Assembly: GCF_029589435.1 (NCBI RefSeq) | Contig: NZ_JARRAG010000002.1 | Location: 4,526,001 to 4,590,000 of the forward strand | From: Paludisphaera mucosa | GTDB lineage: Bacteria; Planctomycetota; Planctomycetia; Isosphaerales; Isosphaeraceae | DNA length: 64,000 nucleotides | Reading direction: 5' to 3' | In this document: positions 1 through 8,610 of the stretch, piece by piece | Position numbering within the stretch: position 1 is the stretch's first letter | Layout: each line of letters begins with the position of its first letter | The notes under the pieces: model-generated | Told to the model about the DNA's origin: nothing | The model's database searches: none | Seen by the model: the letters and a program-made list of their open reading frames with translations, nothing else | Made by a program: the position numbers and the translations under genes

Positions 1-1
1 C

Positions 2-571
2 CGGGCCCGCGCCAAAACCAAGGAGGCCGCCCCCCGACGCGGCAACCGCCGCGGCCGCGGCCAAAACCGCCCCGGCAACCCGCCCGCCGCCCCCGCGCCC
101 GAGCACGCCGAGCACGGCCCGACCGCCCAGGCGCCCCCGGCGCCGGACGGCCAGCGACCCCAGCCCAACGCCGCGGCGGGCCGCCTCCGCGCCGCCCTGG
201 CCGAGCGCTGGCCCGAATTGACCGTGCCGCTCCACCCCGACGCCCCGCGGATCCTGGCCGAGGAACGCGACGAGATCCGCCGCTTCCTCGAAGCCCAGCC
301 CGACTACAAGGCGTTCGCCCAGCGCATCCCCCGCCGCGAACGGGCCCAGCTGACGACGCTGGACCCCGAACGCCAGGCCGTCAAGTACCAGCGCCTGCTG
401 GAACGGGCCGACAGCGTGATCCTGGCCGCGAACCTGCCGAGGATCGCCGACGCCGAGGCCCTGGGCGTCTACCGCCGCCTCCTCGATTTGGAGGGCCGCA
501 CCCTCGGCCCCGCCCGCGCCCCCGTCGCCGGCGGCCAGCCCGCCCCGGCCGCGTCGCCCACGGGGTCCTGA
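2..571 (+). CDS. hypothetical protein, C-terminal part (5' end outside window)
   Basis: The reading frame is open from the first bases of the window to the TGA at 569-571, so the start lies upstream. About the first 70 visible residues are low-complexity and disordered (Ala, Pro, Gly, Arg, with an Arg/Gly/Asn-rich stretch). The last ~110 residues are charged and probably helical, and end in another Ala/Pro-rich tail. The internal GTG near 218 is a possible but unconvincing start because the same codon bias continues upstream of it. I do not recognise the family. The basic RG-rich tract could suit a nucleic-acid-binding or scaffold protein, but that is a guess. Confidence 0.6.
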   Translation, partial: RARAKTKEAAPRRGNRRGRGQNRPGNPPAAPAPEHAEHGPTAQAPPAPDGQRPQPNAAAGRLRAALAERWPELTVPLHPDAPRILAEERDEIRRFLEAQPDYKAFAQRIPRRERAQLTTLDPERQAVKYQRLLERADSVILAANLPRIADAEALGVYRRLLDLEGRTLGPARAPVAGGQPAPAASPTGS

Positions 572-640
572 TCGAGCCGAGGTGGAGGTGGGCCGTCCCC
601 GAAGAGGGCGACGGCCCCGCGTCCGCGTGCGGCGTCGCGC

Positions 641-1654
641 TCAGAAGGAGTCGGAGGAGATCACCTCGCCGCCGGCCACGCTGCCCAGGGACCGCCAGGT
701 GTTGCCGTCGATGCTGCTCTTGATGAACCGGACGGAGCCGTCGCCGAACAGCGAGTTGACGCCGCCCGCGTGGTAGCTCCGCGACGTGATCGCCGCGTAG
801 GTCGGCCCGCCGGACTTCTCGCCCACGCCCACGATGTCGACGTCGACCATCGTCGGCCCGCCCAGGATCACCTTGTTGGGCGGCCAGGCCGTCGTGAACC
901 CCGTCTCCAGCGCCGCGCCGTCGACCCACTCGCCGTGGCCGTGGTCGTTGAGCGTGCACGCGCCCGACTTGTACTCGGGGACCGCCGAATAAGGATCCGC
1001 CACCGGCGACGGGATCGAGCCCGGCTCGAGCACCGTGGACAGGGTGCACTTCGTGAGCATGTTCTGGTACGTCTTGACCTCCGAGGTCCAGACCGTATTG
1101 CTCAGGCCGTCGGTGAACTCCGCGAACCGTCGACTCCGGTTCGCGCCGAACGCCCCCCGCCCCTGCGCCGAGGCCGACAGCCCGCCGAAGACGTACCAGT
1201 CGCCCACGTTCCAGTTGTAGCTGGCCACCCCGTACCGGCCGGTCGCCGTGGGCCTCGGCTCGGGCCGACGCTCGCTCGGGCAGATGTACCCGGCGATCAC
1301 CAGCTGCGAGACCGTCGCGTTGTCCGCCGCCGAATAGTTGAGCGTGAAGTTGACCGAGTTGAACGCCGCGTTCTGCTCCAGGTACGGCAGCAGGCGGCCG
1401 TTGATGCTCCAACCGTTCGACCAGAAGCCCGCGCCGTTCTTCGCCACCACCACCGACGGCGGCAGGACGCCCTGGCTCCCCTCGTAGTTCGCCACCGCCA
1501 GGCCGAGCTGCTTCAGGTTGTTGACGCATTGGATGCGTCGGGCCGCCTCCCGCGCCGACTGCACGGCCGGCAGGAGCAGGGCGATCAGGACGGCGATGAT
1601 CGCGATGACGACCAACAACTCGATCAGCGTGAAGCCGGCGCGGGGTCGACGCAT
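641..1654 (-). CDS. DUF1559 prepilin-like secreted protein
   Basis: A 337-residue planctomycete DUF1559 protein. The N-terminus is a type IV prepilin/pseudopilin signal: a short basic leader, Gly7 as the cleavage residue followed by FTLIE, and a hydrophobic helix to about residue 27. The C-terminus has the family signature H-X9-DG (His295, Asp305-Gly306). These proteins are abundant in planctomycetes; they are thought to be exported and assembled like pseudopilins, but individual roles are mostly unknown. It is transcribed divergently from the membrane-protein gene at 1929. A palindrome resembling a Fur box lies 64-82 bp upstream of its start. Family assignment is firm; function is not. Confidence 0.93.
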   Translation of the reverse strand: MRRPRAGFTLIELLVVIAIIAVLIALLLPAVQSAREAARRIQCVNNLKQLGLAVANYEGSQGVLPPSVVVAKNGAGFWSNGWSINGRLLPYLEQNAAFNSVNFTLNYSAADNATVSQLVIAGYICPSERRPEPRPTATGRYGVASYNWNVGDWYVFGGLSASAQGRGAFGANRSRRFAEFTDGLSNTVWTSEVKTYQNMLTKCTLSTVLEPGSIPSPVADPYSAVPEYKSGACTLNDHGHGEWVDGAALETGFTTAWPPNKVILGGPTMVDVDIVGVGEKSGGPTYAAITSRSYHAGGVNSLFGDGSVRFIKSSIDGNTWRSLGSVAGGEVISSDSF

Positions 1655-1717
1655 GGTGTGCTTGCTCTCGCATTCGAGGGAGGACGACGAGCTTCGCTCG
1701 CCAAGAATCGCTGCAGA

Positions 1718-1736
1718 TGAGACTGAATCTCAGTCT
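1718..1736. promoter_or_regulatory. Fur-box-like palindrome between divergent genes
   Basis: TGAGACTGAATCTCA at 1718-1732 is a 7-1-7 inverted repeat of the kind bound by Fur-family regulators (TGAnAAT-n-ATTnTCA). It overlaps a second hairpin-capable repeat, AGACTGA/TCAGTCT, with a 3-base centre at 1720-1736. It sits in the 274-bp divergent region between the DUF1559 gene and the SpoIIM-like gene, followed by the only A/T-rich stretch there. The palindrome is visible; assigning it to Fur is inference. Confidence 0.35.
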
Positions 1737-1928
1737 TAAAAGTTTTACAGGCTGCGAATGAATCCGTCAAGCAGTTGGATCTGAGCCATCGGGAGCCATC
1801 GATCCGGGACGGGCGGGCTCGCCGCGAACGGTCGCCGCGGCCGGGCCAGTCCCTTGCGACCGGCGCCCGGGACCGTGAGAATCCAGGATCGGATCGTTCC
1901 ATCCTCGTGGCGACGAAAGAGGGCTTCC

Positions 1929-3374
1929 ATGCGGGCCTGGACCTGGGCGATCGTCGCGGCGGCGGGGTTCGGGCTGATGGCGACGACGCATCAGCGGCGG
2001 ATGGCGACCGACCCGGCGGCTCCGTGGGCGGCCGCCCTGATGGTGATCGGCGAGGCGGAACCGCCCGACGCGCCTGAGGGCGTCTCGGCGCTGAAGGCGC
2101 GGGTCGTCCTGCTGCCGCTCGCCGAGCAGTCCGGGTCGCTCGTCAAGGCGATCGCCGGCGGCGACCCGAAGAACGCGTCGAGGCTGGCGACGGTCATCCG
2201 GCCCAAGCTGATCGAACTCCCGCCCGAGGAGGTCGCCGGCCTCGCCCCCTGGCTGCGCTCCGGCCGCACGCCCGAGCCGGGCGGCGACGAGGTCCTGGCC
2301 GGCGCGGGGGCCGAAGGGGCCGATCTCCACGTCGCCGGCCGGACGCTCAAGGTCGTCGGGTCGCTACGGCCCGACGTCGCCCTGTTCGCCGGGTCGTACC
2401 TGGTCCCGGCGAGCCCGAAGCTCGACGAGGTCTTCCAGGCCGGGGGGAAAGAGGTCGAGACGGCCGCCGCGGCCCTGATCCGGTTCGGCGACGGGCGGGC
2501 CGGCGCCTTGACGGTCGGCGAGCGGATCGCCGAGGTTTATCCGACCGACCGCTTCCAGCTCTTAACGCCGCGGATCCGCCCCGACGCCGACGCCTTCCAT
2601 CTCTACCTGGCGGGCCAGGCGCTCTTCCTGCTGGGGGGCTCGGGGCTGCTGATCGGCCTCTACCGCCGCCTGGCCGCGCGGGCGGCCCTGCCGATCCTGG
2701 CCGACCCCTTGCGGGAGATCGCCGGCCGTCCCGGGCTGATCTGGGGCGTGCACCTGGTCTACTTCGGCCTCTATGTCGCCGGGTCGCTGGCGGCCTACGC
2801 CGCGCCCGACCTCAACACGCTGCTGATGTCGAACGTCACCGCGGCGGTGGGCGGCGGGGGCCGGGGGCCGCTGGCGGCGGCGGGCCGGGCCTATCGCTCG
2901 GGGAACATCCCCTACGCGGCCCTCGTGACGTTCGCCGTGAACTTCCCGCTCGGCTCGCTGACGATGATCACCCTGCCGTCCCTGATCGTGCCGGGCTCCG
3001 GCGCCCTGCTGTCGATGTTCCGCGCGACGCTCTGGGGCCTGCTGCTGGGCCCGACCGAGGCGATCATGGCCGGGCGGATGATCCCGCACAGCGGGACGCT
3101 CCTGCTCGAAGGCGAGGGCTACATCCTGGCCACGTTCTTCGCCCTGCTCGTGCCCATCTACCTGTTCGGCCGGGGCCCGATCCGCGTCAAGCCGGCCGAC
3201 CCGGACGCCGAGACGCTCGCCGAGCCCGAGCCGCCGACCCCGCGCGAGGGCTTCGGCCGCCGGTTCGTCCGGGCCGTCGTGGTCAACTTTCAGGGGAACG
3301 TCCTGGTCGCGATCGTCCTGATCGTCGCCGCCTGCTACGAGGCCGCCGAGGTGATCCACCTGGCCGGGTTCTGA
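1929..3374 (+). CDS. SpoIIM-like polytopic membrane protein
   Basis: I start at ATG 1929, which opens directly into a signal-anchor helix; an in-frame start at 1854 would add 25 charged residues. The 481-residue product has an N-terminal hydrophobic segment, a soluble extracytoplasmic region of about 200 residues, then a cluster of about five membrane helices. The helix cluster (GLYVAGSLAAY, NFPLGSLTMITLPSLIVPGS, then a PHSGTLLLEGEGYILA segment) resembles the DUF95/SpoIIM permease-like family, in which a conserved His-Gly-x-x-Glu motif lies between helices. The role of that family outside sporulators is unclear. A TPR gene follows in the same direction about 100 bp downstream. The SpoIIM link is moderate confidence. 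Confidence 0.7.
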   Translation: MRAWTWAIVAAAGFGLMATTHQRRMATDPAAPWAAALMVIGEAEPPDAPEGVSALKARVVLLPLAEQSGSLVKAIAGGDPKNASRLATVIRPKLIELPPEEVAGLAPWLRSGRTPEPGGDEVLAGAGAEGADLHVAGRTLKVVGSLRPDVALFAGSYLVPASPKLDEVFQAGGKEVETAAAALIRFGDGRAGALTVGERIAEVYPTDRFQLLTPRIRPDADAFHLYLAGQALFLLGGSGLLIGLYRRLAARAALPILADPLREIAGRPGLIWGVHLVYFGLYVAGSLAAYAAPDLNTLLMSNVTAAVGGGGRGPLAAAGRAYRSGNIPYAALVTFAVNFPLGSLTMITLPSLIVPGSGALLSMFRATLWGLLLGPTEAIMAGRMIPHSGTLLLEGEGYILATFFALLVPIYLFGRGPIRVKPADPDAETLAEPEPPTPREGFGRRFVRAVVVNFQGNVLVAIVLIVAACYEAAEVIHLAGF

Positions 3375-3476
3375 CGGGCCGGCCGCGGCTCGCCCGCATC
3401 GGGGGATTTCCAAAGCCGGGCCGGTCGGGCAGGATGGAGTCGCCGTCGCCCCTCCAGGCCCAGGATCCCTCGTCGC

Positions 3477-4679
3477 ATGGCTCGTCGTCGTCCCGAACGC
3501 CGTCCGAATCGGCCGTCCCCGGCGGCTCGCGCGGGGGAGATCCCGAAGCCGGCCCCGGCGCGTCGGGTTCGATGGCTGATCGGGGCGGTCGGGGTCGCGG
3601 TCGCGGCCCTGGGCGTCGTCTTCATCGCGAGCCGCACGGACCTCGGCTGGCTCCGGCGGCGGGCCGAAGCGGCCTCGGCGAAGAAGGATTGGAACGGGGC
3701 GCTGGCGCTCTGGCGGGGGGTGAACGCCTCGCCGGCGGCGACGGCCGCGACGTGGCTGGAGGAGGGCCGGGCCTGCCTGGCCCTGGGACGGGCCGCGCAG
3801 GGCGAGGCGGCCCTGCGCAGGGCGACGGAGATCGACCCGGGAGCCGTCCGGGCGTGGGTCCTGCGGCTGGAGATCCTCCGCGTCGAGGACCGCTGGATCG
3901 ACGCCGCCGCGCTGGGCTGGCGGGCGTTCGAAGCGGTCGCGCCCGAGGACCGGGCGGCGGTGCTCCGCGAATTGACCCTGGCCGCGCTCGCCGACCTGCC
4001 CGACGACCTGGCGCGAGACACGCTCAAGAAGTGGATCGCCGCCGACCCGGACGACTTCGAGGCCGAGGCCGCCCTGCTGCGGCGGATCGGCTCCGACCCC
4101 AGGTCCGACGACCCCGACCAGCCGGCCCGCCAGGCGCGGCTGGAGGCGTTGACCGCGAAGCATCCCGACCGCCCCGGCCCGCGCGAGGCGCTGGCGACGC
4201 TGCTGGCCGACGGCGGCGACGTCGGCCGCGGCCGCGGGGTGCTCGACGCCTGGCCCCCGGCCGCCCGCGACGCCCGCTACGATCGGCTCCGCGGCCGCTG
4301 GGACCTGGAATACGAGGGCCGGCCCGAGGAGGCCGCCGCGGCCTTCCGGCGGGCGCTCGACGCGGCCCCCCACGACTGGCGGACGCATTACCGCCTGGCG
4401 CGGGCCCTGACGATCCTGGGCCGGCGCGACGAGGCGGCGGCGGCGGCGCGGGCGACGGCCCGGATCCGCGAGGCGCTCGACCCGATGACGCTCGGGCCGG
4501 CGCTCGAGGACGCGCTGGAGAAGGTCGAGCGGCCGTCGCCGCGGGCGACGATCGCCGAGGCCTGCGCCCGGGTCGGCCTGGAACGCCTGGCCCGGGCGTG
4601 GCGCGATCTGCCGGCGGCGGCCGCCCCGGGCCCGGCTCAGCCTGCGGCGGGCTGGGGGACGAGCCGGCCGACGCCGTGA
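3477..4679 (+). CDS. membrane-anchored TPR protein
   Basis: A 400-residue protein: a basic, Pro/Arg-rich N-terminus of about 30 residues, one membrane helix (about residues 33-52), then helical repeats with the TPR spacing of small and large residues, clearest near residues 60-130 and again around 270-330. It is probably anchored in the cytoplasmic membrane with the TPR domain outside, and would act as a protein-interaction scaffold. The partner is unknown. It follows the SpoIIM-like gene and may be co-transcribed with it. Its last 43 bp overlap the end of the convergent UDP-glucose dehydrogenase gene. Confidence 0.75.
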   Translation: MARRRPERRPNRPSPAARAGEIPKPAPARRVRWLIGAVGVAVAALGVVFIASRTDLGWLRRRAEAASAKKDWNGALALWRGVNASPAATAATWLEEGRACLALGRAAQGEAALRRATEIDPGAVRAWVLRLEILRVEDRWIDAAALGWRAFEAVAPEDRAAVLRELTLAALADLPDDLARDTLKKWIAADPDDFEAEAALLRRIGSDPRSDDPDQPARQARLEALTAKHPDRPGPREALATLLADGGDVGRGRGVLDAWPPAARDARYDRLRGRWDLEYEGRPEEAAAAFRRALDAAPHDWRTHYRLARALTILGRRDEAAAAARATARIREALDPMTLGPALEDALEKVERPSPRATIAEACARVGLERLARAWRDLPAAAAPGPAQPAAGWGTSRPTP

Positions 4680-5959
4680 TAGGTGAAGCCCAGCTCGACC
4701 ATGCGCTCGGGGTCGAAGACGTTGCGGCCGTCGAAGACCACCGGCTGATGCAGGAGCCGCTTGATGATCTCGAAGTCCGGGTTGCGGAACTCGTTCCACT
4801 CGGTGGCGATCACCAGGGCGTCGGCCCCCTCGACGGCGCCGTAGGGGCGGTCGCAGTAGACGATCTTGTCGCCGTAGATCGCCCGGACGTTGGGGATGGC
4901 CTCGGGATCGTGCACCCGCACCTGCGCCCCCTGGGCGAGCAGGGCGTCGATCAGGACGAGGGCGGGGGCCTCGCGGATGTCGTCGGTCCGGGGCTTGAAC
5001 GCCAGGCCCCAGACGCCGATCGTCTTGCCGGCCAGGTCGCCCTTGAAGTGCTCGGTCACCTTGCGGACGAGGACCTGCTTCTGGGCCTCGTTGACCTCGT
5101 CGACCGCGAGCATCATCCGCGACTCCAGGCCGCGGGTCTGGGCCATGTGGATGACCGCGCGGATGTCCTTGGGGAAGCAGCTGCCGCCGTAGCCGACGCC
5201 CGGGTGCAGGAAGTGGAACCCGATGCGCTGGTCGTGGCCGATCCCCCGGCGGACGTCGTTGACGTCGGCCTTGTAGGCCTCGCAGAGGTTGGCCATCTCG
5301 TTGATGAAGCTGATCTTGGTCGCCAGCAGGCAGTTGGCGACGTACTTGGTCATCTCGGCGCTCTCGGGCGACATGACCAGGAACGGCCGGTCGGTGCGGA
5401 GGAACGGGGCGTACAGCTCGTGCAGCGACTCGGCGACCTCGGGGCGGCGGACGCCGATGACGATGCGGTCGGGCTTGTTGAAGTCCTCGATCGCGGCGCC
5501 TTCCTTGAGGAACTCGGGGTTGTTGGCGACGTCGAAGGGGACCTTGGCGACCTCCTTCATGCGGCGGGTCAGCTCGGCGTTGGTGCCCACCGGGACCGTG
5601 CTCTTGATGACGATCACCTTGGGGCTCTGGAGCGCCTCGGCCACCTGGCGGCCCACGGCCCAGACCCCCGAGAGGTCCGCGCCGCCGTCGTCGCCCTGGG
5701 GGGTGCCGACCGCGATGAAGACGATCTCGGCGTCGGCGATGCCGGCGGCCAGCTCGGTGGTGAACTTGAGGCGGCCGTCGCGGTAATTGCGGTGCACCAG
5801 CTCGGCCAGGCCCGGCTCGTAGATCGGGATCTTGCCCTGCTTCAGCCCCTCGACCTTGTCCGCCAGCTTGTCGATGCAGACGACGTCGTTGCCGCTCTCG
5901 GCCAGGCAGGTCCCCTGGACCAATCCGACGTATCCCGTCCCGATCACTGCGATTTTCAA
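4637..5959 (-). CDS. ugd: UDP-glucose 6-dehydrogenase
   Basis: A 440-residue enzyme that oxidises UDP-glucose to UDP-glucuronate with two NAD+ in the cytoplasm, supplying precursors for exopolysaccharide and other surface glycans. The N-terminal Rossmann fold has GTGYVG at 7-12. The nucleophilic cysteine is Cys261 in GYGGSCFPKD, and the conserved NNPEFLKEG and GVWGLAFKPRTDDIRE motifs are present. Length matches bacterial Ugd. Two glycosyltransferase-like genes lie upstream on the same strand, 195 bp away, so the three probably serve surface polysaccharide synthesis. The last 43 bp overlap the convergent TPR gene. Confidence 0.96.
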   Translation of the reverse strand: MKIAVIGTGYVGLVQGTCLAESGNDVVCIDKLADKVEGLKQGKIPIYEPGLAELVHRNYRDGRLKFTTELAAGIADAEIVFIAVGTPQGDDGGADLSGVWAVGRQVAEALQSPKVIVIKSTVPVGTNAELTRRMKEVAKVPFDVANNPEFLKEGAAIEDFNKPDRIVIGVRRPEVAESLHELYAPFLRTDRPFLVMSPESAEMTKYVANCLLATKISFINEMANLCEAYKADVNDVRRGIGHDQRIGFHFLHPGVGYGGSCFPKDIRAVIHMAQTRGLESRMMLAVDEVNEAQKQVLVRKVTEHFKGDLAGKTIGVWGLAFKPRTDDIREAPALVLIDALLAQGAQVRVHDPEAIPNVRAIYGDKIVYCDRPYGAVEGADALVIATEWNEFRNPDFEIIKRLLHQPVVFDGRNVFDPERMVELGFTYHGVGRLVPQPAAG

Positions 5960-6154
5960 GATGAGGTCTCGTGTTCTACGGGGTGGACGCCGGGGCCGGT
6001 CCGCCGGCTTGGGGGCGGAGCGGCGGGGGGGGGAGCCTGCGCCCGACGCGGTCTTGTCACGAACCGCATTATGCTAAGGAATGCGCCCGCCGAGCAAGGT
6101 CAACGCCGCGCGCGACGGGGCCGCGTCGCGAAGCGGTGCGGATCCCTCGATCGA

Positions 6155-7204
6155 TCAGGACAGGTCGGCCCGGCCCGCCTTCCAGTCCGCGGTGGCGCGG
6201 CGGCACTGCTTGGCGTACACGTCGGTGTAGAGCCGGCGGTAGATCTTGCGGGCCAGGTGGACGGGGTCGCGGCCGCCCGACTCGGCCAGGAGCGGGCCCC
6301 GCTCGCGGAGCCAGTCGTAATGCTCGGGCCGCTCGCGACGGAACCGCTCCATGAACCGGGCCCAGTGGTCCGGGTTCCGGGATCGGCCGTAATGGACCAG
6401 CCGCGCGTCGGCGATCGACGGCGCGGCCTGGGGGCCCTCGATGTGGCAGTCGAACACCATGTGGTTCTCGGCCCGCGGCAGCTCGCGGCACTTCATCTTC
6501 CGGAGCAGCATCGCGAACGTGACGGACATCTGCTCGCTGTTCCAGAAGCTCCCGGAGTCGTCGGCGATGCGGCCCCTGAGCAGCCGCAGCGTGCAGTCGG
6601 CGTAGGTCTCCGCGAAGCCCAGCCCGCGGCGGAAGGCGTTGATGCCGGCGTTGAAGTACATCCGCTGGGGGGGGCTGGGGCCGTCGGCCGGGAGCCACGG
6701 CACCTCGTCCCAGTCCAGGCCGACGACCCGGCAGGCGCGGCGCCAGAACTCGACGGTCGGGCCGGAGTCGTCGCGGACGCACGGCGGCAGGGTCTCGCGG
6801 CGGGCGGCGAAGTCGTCGCCGTGGGGCAGGCCCAGCTCCACCAGCGGGCCGAAGATCAGGGCGTCGCTGTCCAGCCAGGTGACCACCGGCGTCGTCGCCT
6901 CGCGCTCGGCCAGCAGGGCGGCGGCCACCTTGCCGTACCAGTTGAACCAGCGCATCTTGTTGTACCGCGAGGCGTCGTGGACCTCGACCTCGAGCCCCTC
7001 CAGCGCCTTGAGGGTCTCGGGGCGCAGCCGCCGGTCCCGGCGCGGCATCACGGCCAGGACGCGCGAGCGGCCCAGCGGGCCGCCCCACTTCCGCAGCGTC
7101 TCCAGCATCAGGAGCGTCTCCGGCTCCAGACGCCCTCGCTCGATGCAGCAGACGATCGTCGTCTGCGCGCCGCCGTTCGCCACGTCCCCGTTCGACTCGG
7201 TCAT
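6155..7204 (-). CDS. glycosyltransferase-like protein, paralogue 1
   Basis: A 349-residue soluble protein closely related to the next gene. It opens with a beta-strand/loop (TIVCCIERGRLEPETLLMLE) and has a WLDSDALI segment near residue 112 that looks like the DxD nucleotide-sugar/metal site of GT-A glycosyltransferases. A FNAGINAFRR segment follows, like the acceptor-side FNAG motif of GT8-type enzymes, and later NHMVFDCHI. I read it as a glycosyltransferase of unknown donor and acceptor. No membrane helix or signal peptide is seen. It lies upstream of ugd on the same strand. Confidence 0.65.
   Translation of the reverse strand: MTESNGDVANGGAQTTIVCCIERGRLEPETLLMLETLRKWGGPLGRSRVLAVMPRRDRRLRPETLKALEGLEVEVHDASRYNKMRWFNWYGKVAAALLAEREATTPVVTWLDSDALIFGPLVELGLPHGDDFAARRETLPPCVRDDSGPTVEFWRRACRVVGLDWDEVPWLPADGPSPPQRMYFNAGINAFRRGLGFAETYADCTLRLLRGRIADDSGSFWNSEQMSVTFAMLLRKMKCRELPRAENHMVFDCHIEGPQAAPSIADARLVHYGRSRNPDHWARFMERFRRERPEHYDWLRERGPLLAESGGRDPVHLARKIYRRLYTDVYAKQCRRATADWKAGRADLS
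7038..7161. repeat. 124-bp identical tract shared by tandem paralogues
   Basis: Positions 7038-7161 are identical, base for base, to 8119-8242 (offset 1081). Both tracts cover the 5' coding part of the two glycosyltransferase-like genes. Identity drops sharply on both sides, including at synonymous positions, which suggests local gene conversion rather than uniform divergence. Confidence 0.85.
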
Positions 7205-7235
7205 GAAGCCGTCCTTTGAAGCCGCGCCGCCCCGA

Positions 7236-8279
7236 TCACCCCGCGCCGGCCGCGCGGGCGAGCCGGGCCGCCGACGCCTCGCGGCACTTCCGGGTGTGGG
7301 CCTTCGACTGCAGCTTGCGGTAGATCTTGCGGACCAAATAGATCGGATCCCTGGACGCGACGGGATTCGGGATCGGCCCCCGCCCGGCGATCCAGTCGTA
7401 CTGCTCCGGCTTCTCTCTCCTCATCCGCTCCAGGAAGCGGGGCCAGAACTCCGGGAGCATGGAGCCGCTGTAGTGGACGAGGCGGGCGTCGGGCGTGAAC
7501 GGGGCCGCGGTCGGGCCGTCGATATGGTCGCGGAAGACCATGTGGTTCTCCGACTGGGGCAGCTCCCGGAATTTCATCCCGAGCTTCAGCATGGCGAGCA
7601 TCACCGCGATCTGCTCGTTGAACCAGAAGTTGCCGCCGTGCGAGGCCACGTGCGCCGCCAGCAGCCGGTCGGTGAACTCGGTGTAGGCCTCCGAGAACCC
7701 GAGCCCGCGGCGGAACGCGTAGATCCCCGCGTTGAACGAGAGCCGCTGGGGCTCGTGGGGGCCCTCCGGCAGGTGCACCGGCAGCTCGTCCCACGACATG
7801 CCGAGGGTCTCGCAGGCGTACCGCACGCCGTCCACGAACGGGCCGGAGTCCTTCGGCTCCCACGAGGGCCGGAACTCCTGCCGGGCGGCGAAATCGTCGC
7901 CGTGGGGCAGGCCCAGCTCCACCAGCGGCGCGAGGATCAGGGCGTCGCTGTCCAGCCAGATGACGACCGGCGTCTTCGCCTCGCGCTCGGCCACGCGGGC
8001 GGCGACCACCTTGCCGTACCAGTTGAACCAGCGCGTCTTGTTGTACCGCGAGCCGTCGTGCAGCTCGGCGCCCAGCGCCTCCAGCCCCTTGACGGTCTCG
8101 GGGAGCAGCGGCAGGTCGCGGCGCGGCATCACGGCCAGGACGCGCGAGCGGCCCAGCGGGCCGCCCCACTTCCGCAGCGTCTCCAGCATCAGGAGCGTCT
8201 CCGGCTCCAGACGCCCTCGCTCGATGCAGCAGACGATCGTCGCCTGGTCGTCCTGCGATGATCCGGGATCGGTCGCCAT
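7236..8279 (-). CDS. glycosyltransferase-like protein, paralogue 2
   Basis: I use ATG 8279, which aligns with the start of the paralogue; an upstream in-frame start at 8420 adds unrelated basic residues. The 347-residue product shares the whole fold of the gene at 6155-7204, including WLDSDALI (DxD-like), FNAGIYAFRR and ENHMVF. The intergenic gap to the paralogue is only 31 bp, so the two form a tandem pair in one transcription unit. A 124-bp stretch is identical between the two genes (7038-7161 and 8119-8242), which points to recent duplication or gene conversion. Donor and acceptor are unknown. Confidence 0.65.
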   Translation of the reverse strand: MATDPGSSQDDQATIVCCIERGRLEPETLLMLETLRKWGGPLGRSRVLAVMPRRDLPLLPETVKGLEALGAELHDGSRYNKTRWFNWYGKVVAARVAEREAKTPVVIWLDSDALILAPLVELGLPHGDDFAARQEFRPSWEPKDSGPFVDGVRYACETLGMSWDELPVHLPEGPHEPQRLSFNAGIYAFRRGLGFSEAYTEFTDRLLAAHVASHGGNFWFNEQIAVMLAMLKLGMKFRELPQSENHMVFRDHIDGPTAAPFTPDARLVHYSGSMLPEFWPRFLERMRREKPEQYDWIAGRGPIPNPVASRDPIYLVRKIYRKLQSKAHTRKCREASAARLARAAGAG

Positions 8280-8610
8280 GAGGGGTCCCGCGCCTTGGTG
8301 TTGCGTCTCGCCAGCGTCCCGGCGACGGGCGATTTTACACTCCGGCCCCTCGCGGGGGCAATGTCCGCGCGGGCGCGGCGGCCGGCGTCGAGCGGGGAAC
8401 CGATCCGCCTTTTTAAGCACTGCGCGCTCTCCGACCTACGCCGCGCGGGCCGGCGGCGCCCCTCGCGGCCCGGCGCGCGGGTCGTTAGAATGGGCCGTTC
8501 CCCGCCGGGCCTGGGCGGGGGCGGAGATGCTTGCTTTCCGGAGGGGTGCGACGCGGGCCGGATCGAGTCGAAGGCCGGGGCGCCGGCCGAAGTGGGAACG
8601 GGAGCCGACA
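8280..8610. other. divergent intergenic region upstream of lysC
   Basis: This 331-bp gap separates the minus-strand glycosyltransferase pair from plus-strand lysC. It holds a small hairpin (GCCCC/GGGGC, 8345-8359), a short T-run near 8410 and a TAGAAT hexamer at about 8485 that could be a -10 element for lysC, with no convincing -35. I see no coding signal in it. Confidence 0.5.

Noticed and set aside
3434-7219. A 1261-codon plus-strand frame
   Set aside because: It runs out of frame through the TPR gene and antisense to ugd and a glycosyltransferase gene; composition is typical of a shadow.
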